Below, piece after piece: positions 17,456-25,784 of a DNA stretch of 64,000 bases (positions are counted from its first letter, which is position 1; every line of letters begins with the position of its first letter). Made by a program: the position numbers and the translations under genes. The stretch lies in the NCBI RefSeq assembly GCF_037151175.1, contig NZ_JBBCOR010000010.1, positions 97,966-161,965 on the forward strand. The letters run 5' to 3'. The DNA is from Asaia sp003994335 (GTDB lineage Bacteria > Pseudomonadota > Alphaproteobacteria > Acetobacterales > Acetobacteraceae). The notes beneath the pieces were generated by a model, which ran no database searches, was not told where the DNA came from, and saw only the letters and a list, made by a program, of their open reading frames with translations.

Positions 17456-18026
17456 CCGGTTTGGTCGGGTCAGTGTAATTGGGCACTGTCTCGCCGGACT
17501 GCGTATTATAGGTCGCCGTCGTGCTCTGGTTCGGGGCGGCCGGCGAGTGGAAGGCCGAAACCGGTCCGAACGGGCCGCCGCTGACCTTGCGCATGCTGGC
17601 TTCAGGCTGACGGGCGCATCCACGGGTGATGATCGAGCAGATACCGTCCGATCCGATGATCTCGTCATCATCTCCCGTGTAATGGACTTCTGAAACACGG
17701 TCATGATCGAGGCGAATGACGGCTTTGCAGGTCGTCCCAGCTCCGCCAAGCGTCACCTGCGTCATGTTCAAGAGTTGTTGAACAGGGATGATCGTCGAGT
17801 CACTTGCCGTGGGCAGATTCATCGTTGCAGTATACTGATAGATCTGGGTCGTATTATTGAGAACCTTGGTCGAGGCAGGAATGCCGGCGCAGGCCTGGAG
17901 GTCGTTAGAGGTCATGCCGATCATGGCGATCTGGGCACGGTGGGCTTCACGCGAATCGAAATATCCACAGGCGGACAGACCTGCCAGAGGCAGGACGCCC
18001 AGGATGAGACGCAGGGTGGAAGTCAA
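17436..18026 (-). CDS. Small lipoprotein, possibly of the BamE/SmpA fold
   Basis: TTG at 18026 with GAGGAAAATC just upstream gives 196 residues. An upstream ATG start would add 59 residues that do not resemble a signal and is rejected. Residues 1-20 form a lipoprotein signal ending in the lipobox LSAC, so the mature protein should be membrane-anchored. The middle has the pattern IGMT..DL....GIP...K, then ..IYQY.., then CKAVIRLDHDRV..V...GD, which recalls the small BamE/SmpA-like fold. The tail is Pro/Ser/Thr-rich. The lipoprotein at 59479-59895 shares this pattern. It converges on pdxJ with a 20-base overlap. Function unknown. Confidence 0.7.
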   Translation of the reverse strand: MTSTLRLILGVLPLAGLSACGYFDSREAHRAQIAMIGMTSNDLQACAGIPASTKVLNNTTQIYQYTATMNLPTASDSTIIPVQQLLNMTQVTLGGAGTTCKAVIRLDHDRVSEVHYTGDDDEIIGSDGICSIITRGCARQPEASMRKVSGGPFGPVSAFHSPAAPNQSTTATYNTQSGETVPNYTDPTKPVIVPRP

Positions 18027-18141
18027 AGATTTTCCTCGATGCGGAATTGGAAAGCACGACGTCCTGCAGGCAGGATTCATGATGCAAACAGAACGACGCG
18101 GGAATAGTTCTCTGTGCCTGCTCTTTCCGATCGATTCAACG

Positions 18142-18621
18142 TCAGGAATGTAACCGTAATGCCTTGAGGCATGATTCGCGTTGCAAGGCGTAAACGATGT
18201 CATGGGTGGCCATGACGCCCGGTCCTACCTGATGTTTCCATCGTGCTTCCCCCCCACCGCAGATGATCCGGCCCGAATAGGGGCTGTGCGCGACCGGAGA
18301 CAGAACGGCCAGTCCGGCCAGGGGGTCTTTTTGCAGCCTTTGGCGCAGCGCTTGCTGCATGGCGCCCTGTTCATGGCGCGGCGCGTAATCGAGCAACGCC
18401 CGCAATGTGGCCGAGCTTAATGAGGGGTCATTCTTCGCTATCGTCGTTTCCACCTGCGTCCAGTCATGGCGGAGCGTCAGGTTCCATGCCACGGCGCGTG
18501 GGCCGTCGCTCGAAATCTGACCCGAGAGCCGTGTACCGAAATGAGCGGGTGCGCCCGCTGCCATGACGGAAACAGGGATGAGCAAGGTGAGGGCCACGAG
18601 GGCAAGAAGGATGCGATGCAT
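18142..18621 (-). CDS. Exported protein of unknown function
   Basis: From ATG 18621 (GGGAGAATC directly upstream) the frame gives 159 residues. Residues 1-22 form a Sec signal peptide (MHRILLALVALTLLIPVSVMAA is the region, cleavage likely after AxA). The mature part is about 137 residues with two Cys near the C-terminus that could pair, and no recognised domain. The open frame extends further upstream, but that extension has no family character and covers the divergent DUF3126 promoter. It lies 115 bases from the lipoprotein gene on the same strand. Confidence 0.6.
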   Translation of the reverse strand: MHRILLALVALTLLIPVSVMAAGAPAHFGTRLSGQISSDGPRAVAWNLTLRHDWTQVETTIAKNDPSLSSATLRALLDYAPRHEQGAMQQALRQRLQKDPLAGLAVLSPVAHSPYSGRIICGGGEARWKHQVGPGVMATHDIVYALQRESCLKALRLHS

Positions 18622-18780
18622 GATTCTCCCGGGGCGATGAAGGGTGGCGAGAGCCTGCGAAGGAATCATGGCAGCAGAATGGCCGATCACGGCGGAGAGA
18701 GCCGGTGTTGTCAAAGGAGGTTTCGCCCGCAGGCGGGATGCTCTACAGATCGCACAACCTGCCAGAACCCAGGAGTGATC

Positions 18781-19005
18781 ATGGCCACTATCCCTGCTTC
18801 GGAACTGACCCGTCTGCAATCGACGCTGCGTCGTCTGCTCGGTTCGCCGAACCTGAACGTCAACCCTCCGGCGCGCGCCGGTCATACGGTTGAGCTCGCT
18901 GTCAATGACGAGGTGATCGGCACCGTTCATCGTGACGATGATGAAGGTGAAGTCTCCTACGCGATTCATATCACAGTGCTCGAGGAAGACCTCCCTCCCG
19001 CTTGA
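18781..19005 (+). CDS. DUF3126-family small protein
   Basis: A 74-residue protein from ATG 18781, with AGGAG ending 5 bases before the start. The sequence (LRRLLGSPNLNV, then VELAVNDEVIGTVHRDDDEGE) matches the short alphaproteobacterial DUF3126 family, of unknown function. It ends in a run of acidic residues. It diverges from the exported protein at 18142-18621. Confidence 0.78.
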   Translation: MATIPASELTRLQSTLRRLLGSPNLNVNPPARAGHTVELAVNDEVIGTVHRDDDEGEVSYAIHITVLEEDLPPA

Positions 19006-19349
19006 GACAGGCAACGCGGTGGGCCTTGCCCGGAGCTTCCGGAGGCGCTCATCATGAGCGGAAGGGCGGAAATTCCGTCTCGCCACCAATCAGATTCGTT
19101 CATGGGCAGCGGAAGCTCGCCTTTATGGACGGGTTCGGATCCCGGTGAGGCGAGATTGCGGTGACGTGTCGCTCACGCCCCGCCGGGGAAATAGCGCTCC
19201 GATGCCACCCCCCGATTCCGCGCCGGGCTGCGCGGACACTCTCTCGGGATACAGACAGATCCTGCCCGGGACCTATTCATGGCCGGTCGTGAGAACGCGC
19301 ATCAGCTCTATGCGGGCGCCATGCCAGCCTCAGAAGGACAGCGCATTCC
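19006..19349. other. Intergenic region upstream of the family 2 glycosyltransferase
   Basis: 344 bases. An 84-codon frame at 19145-19399 overlaps the next gene out of frame and looks spurious. A loose inverted repeat around 19034-19072 (CTTCCG...CGGAAG) may end the DUF3126 transcript. No clear promoter match was found. Confidence 0.45.
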
Positions 19350-20399
19350 ATGACCGAAACTCGGCGTCAGACCGTTGCGGTGATTATCCCGTTTTATAAC
19401 GGCTCCCGTTACATCGAGCGGGCTATCAAAAGCGTTCAGGCCCAGACGATACCGGCAGATGAATTTCTGATCATCGATGACGGCTCAACGAGCGACGAGG
19501 CGGAACGCCTTGCAACGATCGCGCTTGCTTATGGCGTCAGAGTGGGACGCCAGGAGAATGGGGGGCAGGGGAGCGCCCGCAATCACGGTGTCTCGCTTAC
19601 GCAATCCGATCTGATCTGCTTCCTCGATCAGGATGATTTCTTCCTCAAGAATCATATCGAGCTTCTGCTGGGGCACATCCCCGAGCGCGATCCGCATTTC
19701 GGATGGGCCTATGGGGAATTGATGGAAGGCGACGAGGAAGGGCATATCGTCGCGACCTCCATCGCCTCACGCTATAGCAAGCATCCCAAGCGCTCCATTG
19801 AGGATCTGCTCGAACGTGACATGCATATTCTGCCCTCAGCCTCGATCATCAGCCGTGAAGCCTTTGAGGCCGTTGGCGGGTTCGACTGCCAGTTCATGGG
19901 CTATGAGGATGACGATCTGTTCCTGCGCATCTTCCGGGCAGGCTATACGAGCACCTTTTTCGACACGCCAGTGACGGTATGGTGCATCAACAAGAACAGC
20001 ACCTCCTACTCGATCCGCATGAGTCGAAGCCGGATGCTCTATATCCACAAGCTCTGTGCGCTCTTCGCGGCGGATCCTGAGCGGCGCAGCGTCTATATAC
20101 GCGACCTGATCTTTCCGCGTTTTTGCAACCTGATTGCGGGTGAGGCCTTCAAATCCATCTACTTCGCGCGCTATCCGCACGAGATCCGGATGGCGCAGCA
20201 TCGCGACGAGCTGGTGGGCATGCTCGACGAATTTGCCGGGATCATGGGCCAGAATACGCGTCTGCGTATCGAAGAGAGAGCCAGGCTGAAGCTCTTCAGG
20301 CTGTGCCTGCGTCCCCAGTCGCGTCGCCTGCTGGTTGTGCCTTATTTCTTTGCCCGTGTACTGCGACGTCTTGGTCTGGGCTTTGGCCGACGAGGCTGA
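19350..20399 (+). CDS. Family 2 glycosyltransferase
   Basis: A 349-residue GT-A enzyme. The N-terminal Rossmann start VAVIIPFYNGSRYIERAIKS, the nucleotide-binding DDGST near residue 43, and the DxD-type FLDQDD near residue 91 are clear. GGFDCQFMGYEDDDLFLR near residue 175 is the acceptor-site ED motif. The basic C-terminal 40 residues may bind the membrane surface. It probably adds a sugar to a surface polysaccharide from the cytoplasmic side. It is not in a recognisable polysaccharide operon, so donor and acceptor are unknown. Confidence 0.88.
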   Translation: MTETRRQTVAVIIPFYNGSRYIERAIKSVQAQTIPADEFLIIDDGSTSDEAERLATIALAYGVRVGRQENGGQGSARNHGVSLTQSDLICFLDQDDFFLKNHIELLLGHIPERDPHFGWAYGELMEGDEEGHIVATSIASRYSKHPKRSIEDLLERDMHILPSASIISREAFEAVGGFDCQFMGYEDDDLFLRIFRAGYTSTFFDTPVTVWCINKNSTSYSIRMSRSRMLYIHKLCALFAADPERRSVYIRDLIFPRFCNLIAGEAFKSIYFARYPHEIRMAQHRDELVGMLDEFAGIMGQNTRLRIEERARLKLFRLCLRPQSRRLLVVPYFFARVLRRLGLGFGRRG

Positions 20400-20472
20400 G
20401 AGGCCGGTGCCGAGACATAGTCAGGACCGGGCCCGTAGCGACCCCGAGCTCCCGCTTACGCTCGGCTCGGGA

Positions 20473-21048
20473 TCAGATAGCCTTGGGAAGATCGAGGCTG
20501 GTGATCTTCCAACGCCATTGTTCGAACTTCATGTGTACGATTGTAGGCTTCTGGCCTGGTGTCATCACCATCCCCGCGTCGAAGCGGGTTGGTGAGGTAA
20601 AATGCGCTGATAGGCGCTCGTACAGGCTCTTGATGGAATAGCTCCGGGTAGGGGCTGCCGTACCAACCATCTGGGAGGCCATGGTCATCATCAGTTCAGG
20701 TGTGAGATGTGTGTCGATGGCATGGGAAACGGCGCCTGTTGCGAAAGAGGACCCGAAATCCGGCAGATCATCCGCGGCTGGAGGCGGTCCTATAAGCGCA
20801 TCGATTGCCTCTGCCTTGAGATTTGTACTCAGGGCGCTCCAGTCGATGTGCTGGGCAAGGCTCATCGTGTCATGGCTGCGCAGGGCCGAGGAGATGGACC
20901 AGAGAGCGAGATAGGGAGACAGCGCGTAAATGCATGTTAACGCGACCAGCAAGGCGCCGAGTACATGGGGTGTCCGCTTGGCTGAGGGCCACGTCATACG
21001 TCCCGAAAACGCGGCGAACTCGAAGGGCAGTCCTGCTGGGTCTCTCAT
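20473..21048 (-). CDS. DUF2939-family membrane-anchored protein
   Basis: About 191 residues from ATG 21048; an in-frame ATG at 20997 is an equally plausible start and matches the shorter N-terminus of the family. One transmembrane helix (ALLVALTCIYALSPYLALW) is followed by the DUF2939 pattern of an Ala/Leu-rich, Asp-containing domain (LRSHDTMSLAQHIDW, then LTPELMMTMAS). Family members are single-pass proteins with the domain in the periplasm and unknown function. Ribosome-binding sites are weak for every start. Confidence 0.7.
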   Translation of the reverse strand: MRDPAGLPFEFAAFSGRMTWPSAKRTPHVLGALLVALTCIYALSPYLALWSISSALRSHDTMSLAQHIDWSALSTNLKAEAIDALIGPPPAADDLPDFGSSFATGAVSHAIDTHLTPELMMTMASQMVGTAAPTRSYSIKSLYERLSAHFTSPTRFDAGMVMTPGQKPTIVHMKFEQWRWKITSLDLPKAI

Positions 21049-21259
21049 TTTTATTTCTCTGTAACTGGCGAAAGGGACTTGCACGCGCAGGGCTGCGCGC
21101 GTCGTTATCGATCAAGCCGGCAACAAGCTTGGTTCCGAATGGCAGAAGCCTCTGTTTTCTTCACTGAACAGGACTATGCTATGGGATCGGAATGGCTTTT
21201 GTCATCTAAATCCTGAAGACCTTCAGAGTTTTCTTTTCCAACCGGATTTTCTCTTCCCG

Positions 21260-22060
21260 ATGGCGGCAAATTCCTTGGATCTGAGCTTCACCGATGACGC
21301 CCTGCATCGCTATTCGCGGCACATTCTTCTGCCCGAAGTCGGCGCGCTGGGGCAGGCCCGGCTACGCGACTCGTCGGTGCTCGTGATCGGAGCTGGCGGG
21401 CTCGGCAGCCCGCTCGCCTTGTATCTCGCAGCTGCCGGCGTGGGGCGCATAGGGGTGGTCGATGACGACCAGGTGGAACTCAGCAATCTTCAGCGACAGA
21501 TCCTGTTCGACACGGCAGATATTGGACATTCCAAGGTTGATCGGGCGCGCAGCCGTCTTGAAGCGCTCAACCCGGATCTGGTGATCGCGTCTCATTGCCT
21601 GCGCGTGGATCGCACTCTGCTGCCCGATCTGATTGACCAGTACGATCTGGTCTGCGACGGCAGCGATAATTTCGCGACCCGCTACGCCGTCGCCGATTGC
21701 TGTTGGGCGCAGGGCAAGGTGCTCGTTTCCGGCGCGGTGCAACGCTTCGAGGGCAGTTTGTCTACCTTCACGCCGCCCGGGAGCGGGCGCAAGCAAGGCC
21801 CCTGTTATCGCTGTCTGTATCCCGAAGCCGACGAAGGAGCGGCCCTGAGCTGCGGACAGGCCGGAATCTTCGGCGCCGTGACCGGCGTGATCGGCACACT
21901 CATGGCGACCGAAGCCCTCAAGGAACTGCTTACTCTGGGGGAAGGGCTGACGGGGCGTGTGTTGCTCTGGAACGCGCTCGACGTGTCCTTCCGTCGGTTC
22001 GATCTGCCCCGTGATCCCGAGTGTCCCTGCTGCCGAGAAGGACAGGCTTCATGCGCATGA
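21260..22060 (+). CDS. moeB: MoeB/ThiF-family adenylyltransferase
   Basis: Adenylates the C-terminal Gly-Gly of a ubiquitin-like sulfur carrier (MoaD or ThiS), for molybdopterin or thiamine synthesis. From ATG 21260 it gives 266 residues beginning YSRHILLPEVG. The ATP-binding GAGGLGSPLALYLA is near residue 43, the NLQRQILF Arg finger near 76, DGSDNFATRY near 133, and the zinc Cys pairs CYRC near 180 and CPCC near 255. An in-frame ATG at 21176 would add 28 residues not typical of the family. No rhodanese domain is present, as in E. coli MoeB. The stop overlaps the DsrE-like gene. MoeB versus ThiF cannot be decided here. Confidence 0.85.
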   Translation: MAANSLDLSFTDDALHRYSRHILLPEVGALGQARLRDSSVLVIGAGGLGSPLALYLAAAGVGRIGVVDDDQVELSNLQRQILFDTADIGHSKVDRARSRLEALNPDLVIASHCLRVDRTLLPDLIDQYDLVCDGSDNFATRYAVADCCWAQGKVLVSGAVQRFEGSLSTFTPPGSGRKQGPCYRCLYPEADEGAALSCGQAGIFGAVTGVIGTLMATEALKELLTLGEGLTGRVLLWNALDVSFRRFDLPRDPECPCCREGQASCA

Positions 22061-22425
22061 TGGCGATCATCCTGGCCGAACGGTCCTTTGAGCGGGCTCA
22101 TCACGCTTTTGTGCTCGCTGCTGGCGCGCTGGCTCTGGGGCGCGAGGTCGTGCTGTTTGCCGGGGGACTGGGGGTCGAGAGCCTGTGTCGGGACTGGTCC
22201 TGTCTGGAAGGGGCTAGTCTTGACGCACAGTTCCAGGCGCGGGGTGTTGCGGGGTTCGAAACCCTGCGTTCCGCCATTTTCGAGCTCGGCGGGACGGTTC
22301 TGGCTTGTGAGGCAGGGCTTCGGGCATCAGGCCTTGAGGCGACCGATCTCATTGAGGCGACCCAGATCTGCGGCGTTACCACCTTTCTCGAGCGCACAGC
22401 CGACGCGCAGATTATCAGTTTGTAA
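22051..22425 (+). CDS. DsrE/DsrF-like protein
   Basis: A 124-residue cytoplasmic protein from ATG 22051, with AAGGA at good distance upstream. The start overlaps the last 10 bases of moeB. The pattern MAIILAERSFERAHHAFVLA, then REVVLFAGGLGVE near residue 35, then LACEAGLRASGLE near 90 suits the DsrE/TusD-like fold, which handles sulfur or small thiol groups. One Cys in LACEAG falls where related proteins carry the sulfur-accepting residue. Pairing with a MoeB/ThiF enzyme points to sulfur transfer, but this is inference. Confidence 0.65.
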   Translation: MRMMAIILAERSFERAHHAFVLAAGALALGREVVLFAGGLGVESLCRDWSCLEGASLDAQFQARGVAGFETLRSAIFELGGTVLACEAGLRASGLEATDLIEATQICGVTTFLERTADAQIISL

Positions 22426-22474
22426 AGGCGTCGCCCTCTTGCCCCGCACGTCACAACTTGGCACCCATGCACCC

Positions 22475-23431
22475 ATGAAGACACTCCGCATCGTCTACGG
22501 TATCGGGCTGACGATTCTGCTGCCTTTCAGCGCACCAGCAGAAGCCGCGCCCCAGACGACAAAACACGCGACCCATCACCACAAACATCCCGCCAGCGCG
22601 GCGCCCACCAGTGTGAAGGGCAAGGCAGCGCCCCATACTGGCGCGCGCAAGGCAAAGTCAGGCGCGGCCAGGCACAAGGGGGCCCATACAGCGACCGAGG
22701 CCAGCACGGCCAAGCCGCATCATGGCGCCAAGCATCATGCCCGTGCGGCTGCGGTGGCGGCCGGCGCCGTCGCGGCGGGTGCCGCCGCCGCCGCTTCATC
22801 TGCGGCCCCGCCGGCAAATCCGGACGAAGCGGCTGCTGCTGCCGCGCCCGATGCGCCCCCGCAGGATAAGGGTACCAATACTGGCCTGCCGCTTCCGCGC
22901 TTTGCCGCAATGCGTGCGGACAAGGTATTCATGCGCAAGGGGCCAGGTCAGCGTTACCCCATCGAATGGGTCTATCATCGTCGGGGCCTGCCGGTTGAGG
23001 TCGAGCGCGAATTCGATGTCTGGCGCCTGATCGAGGATTCCGATGGCATGAAGGGCTGGGTGCACCAGGCCACGCTTGTGGGCCAACGCACTTTCGTGAT
23101 TCCCGGTCAGCCGCCGGAAGGTCATGCCGCCGCGCTCGGTGAGGCCTCGGCCAAATCGGGGGACGTGATTGGCAAGGCCGATGCGCGCGTGCTGGGCTAT
23201 GTGCCGAGCGAGACAGAGGCCCGGCAGCGCCAGGGGGACACCCTGCTCTACAGTCAGTCAGATGAAAACAGCGCCGTCGTGGCCGTGTTGCAGCCTGGAA
23301 CGGTGGGGACGCTCAAGCTGTGTCCCCCAGGTTCGACATGGTGCAAGGTGGTGGTCAAGGGCTATACGGGATGGCTTCCCAGACGTGTGTTCTGGGGGCT
23401 GTTGCCAGGAGAGACGCTTCAGCCTAGCTGA
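22475..23431 (+). CDS. Exported protein with two bacterial SH3 domains
   Basis: 318 residues from ATG 22475. A Sec signal (about 1-25, ending EAAP) is followed by a low-complexity His/Lys/Ala/Pro-rich linker (about 26-125). Two SH3-like domains follow: one near residues 145-205 (VFMRKGPGQRYPIEWVYHRR, then DGMKGWVHQATL) and one near 250-315 (YSQSDENSAVVAVLQPG, then GYTGWLPRRVFWG). Such SH3_4-type proteins lie in the periplasm and probably bind peptidoglycan. The poly-Ala stretch and His-rich linker are striking. It lies between the DsrE-like gene and pyk. Confidence 0.82.
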   Translation: MKTLRIVYGIGLTILLPFSAPAEAAPQTTKHATHHHKHPASAAPTSVKGKAAPHTGARKAKSGAARHKGAHTATEASTAKPHHGAKHHARAAAVAAGAVAAGAAAAASSAAPPANPDEAAAAAAPDAPPQDKGTNTGLPLPRFAAMRADKVFMRKGPGQRYPIEWVYHRRGLPVEVEREFDVWRLIEDSDGMKGWVHQATLVGQRTFVIPGQPPEGHAAALGEASAKSGDVIGKADARVLGYVPSETEARQRQGDTLLYSQSDENSAVVAVLQPGTVGTLKLCPPGSTWCKVVVKGYTGWLPRRVFWGLLPGETLQPS

Positions 23432-23473
23432 AGCTATGATATGCAACGTGCAGCAAATGGATCGGAGATCAGT

Positions 23474-24946
23474 ATGACGTCCTCACCTCAAGCAGCTTCG
23501 GCGCAGGGTACGGGAGCGAAAAAAGAGGCCGAACAGCGCCGCACGAAGATCGTCGCGACCCTCGGACCGGCCTCCTCCACGCATGAGATGATCCGTACCC
23601 TGGCGCTGGCCGGGGCTGACGTGTTTCGCCTGAATTTCTCGCATGGCTCTCATGAGGATCATGCCAAGCGTCATGCGACTATCCGTGATGTTGAGGCTGA
23701 ACTTGGCCGCCCGCTTGCTATTCTGGCTGATATGCAGGGCCCCAAGCTGCGTGTTGGCACCTTTGCAGAGGGCAAGGTCGAGCTGATCGAAGGAGCGCGT
23801 TTCCGTCTGGATCTGGATCGCACGCCGGGCGACGCCCGTCGCGCATGCCTGCCGCATCCCGAGATCATGCGCGCTGCCGAGCCGGGCAGCCGCCTGCTGC
23901 TTGATGACGGCAAGATGCGCCTGCGAGTTGTCTCCTGTGACGAAACCCATATGGAGACCGAAGTCGAGGTTGGAGGCTGGCTGTCAGAGCGCAAGGGCGT
24001 GAATGTGCCTGACGTTGTGCTGCCGATCCCGGCCCTGACCGAGAAAGATCACAAGGATTTTGCCTTCGCGCTCGACCTTGGTGTCGAATACGTGGCGCTC
24101 TCCTTCGTGCAGCGTCCCGAGGATGTGCAGGAGGCGAAGGATATCGCCAAGGGCCGCGCCTGGATCATGACCAAGCTCGAGAAGCCGCAGGCCATGGAGC
24201 GTCTGAGCGATATCATCGCGCTTTCGGATGCTGTTATGGTGGCCCGTGGTGATCTGGGTGTCGAGCTTCCTGCCGAGGAAGTGCCGATCGAACAGAAGCG
24301 CGCCATCCGCGAAGCCCGTTTCCAGGGCAAGCCTGTCATCGTGGCGACGCAGATGCTTGAGAGCATGATCACCTCGCCCACACCGACGCGCGCTGAAGTG
24401 TCCGATGTGTCCAATGCCGTGTTCGACGGCACGGACGCCGTGATGCTTTCGGCCGAAAGCGCCGCAGGCAAGTACCCGCGCGAAGCCGTGGAAGTCATGG
24501 CTCGTGTGACGCGCCGCGTCGAGAACGATCTCGAATGGCGCATGCAGGAAGAGGCCCTGCGCCCCGATAGCGATGGCACCACCGGTGGGGCTATCGCCGA
24601 GGCCGCGTGGCATGTGGCGCAGTCGATTTCTGCCGCAGTCATCGTTGTCTATACCCAGAGTGGCCGCGGCGCGCTGCAGATTGCGCGTGAGCGTGCGGAC
24701 TGCCCGGTTCTGGCCCTGACGCCGGATGACGAGATCGCGCGTCGCCTGAACATGGTCTGGGGCGTGCGTGCCATGTCGGTCGGCCAGGAAACACCTGTCT
24801 ACGGCGTTGAAGGCGTTGTGGATCAGGCAGTCGGTCTGGCCGTTTCCGAGGGCTATGCCGAGAAGGGCGACAAGCTGGTTCTGCTCGTCGGACTGCCCTT
24901 CGGCCAGCAGGGTTCGACCAACACGCTGCGCGTCGTCACGATCTGA
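23474..24946 (+). CDS. pyk: Pyruvate kinase
   Basis: Converts phosphoenolpyruvate and ADP to pyruvate and ATP. From ATG 23474 (GGAGATCAG upstream) it has 490 residues, the usual length. Motifs: TKIVATLGPAS, FRLNFSHGSHEDH (substrate Arg), ADMQGPKLRVG, the catalytic MTKLEKPQAM, ARGDLGVELP, and KPVIVATQMLESM. The C-terminal allosteric domain ends in TNTLRVVTI. An in-frame start at 23441 lacks a ribosome-binding site. A hairpin terminator follows. Confidence 0.96.
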   Translation: MTSSPQAASAQGTGAKKEAEQRRTKIVATLGPASSTHEMIRTLALAGADVFRLNFSHGSHEDHAKRHATIRDVEAELGRPLAILADMQGPKLRVGTFAEGKVELIEGARFRLDLDRTPGDARRACLPHPEIMRAAEPGSRLLLDDGKMRLRVVSCDETHMETEVEVGGWLSERKGVNVPDVVLPIPALTEKDHKDFAFALDLGVEYVALSFVQRPEDVQEAKDIAKGRAWIMTKLEKPQAMERLSDIIALSDAVMVARGDLGVELPAEEVPIEQKRAIREARFQGKPVIVATQMLESMITSPTPTRAEVSDVSNAVFDGTDAVMLSAESAAGKYPREAVEVMARVTRRVENDLEWRMQEEALRPDSDGTTGGAIAEAAWHVAQSISAAVIVVYTQSGRGALQIARERADCPVLALTPDDEIARRLNMVWGVRAMSVGQETPVYGVEGVVDQAVGLAVSEGYAEKGDKLVLLVGLPFGQQGSTNTLRVVTI

Positions 24947-25004
24947 CCCTTTCCCTGCGGGGCATGATCGGCCCCGCAGAGTCCGTCTCAGGCGGCTTTC
25001 CAGT

Positions 25005-25036
25005 AAGGGAGCCGTCACGAGCGGCTCTCTTGTTTC
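25005..25036 (+). terminator. Terminator downstream of pyk
   Basis: AAGGGAGCCG and CGGCTCTCTT form a 10-bp stem with one G-T pair and a 7-base loop, followed by TTGTTT. A second GC-rich hairpin, CTGCGGGGC with GCCCCGCAG, lies just upstream at about 24955-24980. Confidence 0.6.
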
Positions 25037-25142
25037 CAAGTGATTTTGCGAAGCATTCTCAATGACTTGCTGAACTATCGTCTTGGCAACTTTGGCCTGT
25101 CCGGGCATGTTAGAGGCGTCATCACGGTTTTGGGAACGCACC

Positions 25143-25784
25143 ATGAGCCAGACGTCACTCCCCCCCGCCATAGAGCCTGATTATCTGGCCCTGCTCGATT
25201 CTGATCGCATCTCGGGTCGCACCCGACAGATCATGGAGGAGCGTGCCCAAACGAGCGATGCGGGCTACACGCCGCGTCATCTCTCGCCCCAGGCTTATGA
25301 GACACTGAGCGCCCTTACGGCGCGGGTCCTTCCTCAGGCCAGTATTCTGTCCGACGCCTGCGTCAATCTGGCTGCGCGTATCGATGCACGGCTTGGCACC
25401 CCGGGCGATGGCTGGCGCTTTGCTATCCTGCCCTCGGATGCCGAGGCTTATGAACAGGCTCTGACCGGTCTGGATGCGGAATCGCGTACTCACGAGGGGC
25501 TCGGATTTGCGGCTCTCGATACCGCGCGTCAGGACGGGCTGGTTGGTGCGATGGCGGAGGGAGAGCTTGCGACAGGCAAGCTTGACGGCACGCAGATGCG
25601 CGCCTGGTTCGCTGATCTGCGCGCGGACTGTGTTCAGATCTTCATGTCTCATCCTGCGGTGCAGGCGCAGCTCGGCATCGATGCGATTTTCAATGGTGGC
25701 GATGGCGTGTTTCAGGGGTTCTCGGCCATGGGCGAGGGGGTGAACGAGCCTTGGGAGCCGGAGATCAGGGGGGCACATCCATGA
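25143..25784 (+). CDS. Small subunit of a GMC-type dehydrogenase (gluconate 2-dehydrogenase subunit 3-like)
   Basis: A 213-residue protein whose stop overlaps the next gene's start by 4 bases, implying coupled synthesis. The layout (LSPQAYETLSALTARVLPQ near residue 50, then an acidic middle and a C-terminal GDGVFQGF segment) suits the small gamma-type subunits that accompany membrane GMC dehydrogenases of acetic acid bacteria. Those usually carry a Tat signal; here the N-terminus has none, so the complex would be cytoplasmic unless the true start differs. The ribosome-binding site is weak. Family assignment is by context and pattern. Confidence 0.55.
   Translation: MSQTSLPPAIEPDYLALLDSDRISGRTRQIMEERAQTSDAGYTPRHLSPQAYETLSALTARVLPQASILSDACVNLAARIDARLGTPGDGWRFAILPSDAEAYEQALTGLDAESRTHEGLGFAALDTARQDGLVGAMAEGELATGKLDGTQMRAWFADLRADCVQIFMSHPAVQAQLGIDAIFNGGDGVFQGFSAMGEGVNEPWEPEIRGAHP

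Noticed and set aside
23984..25171. 395-codon minus-strand frame
   Set aside because: Antisense to pyk; runs through the pyk terminator without any family character.
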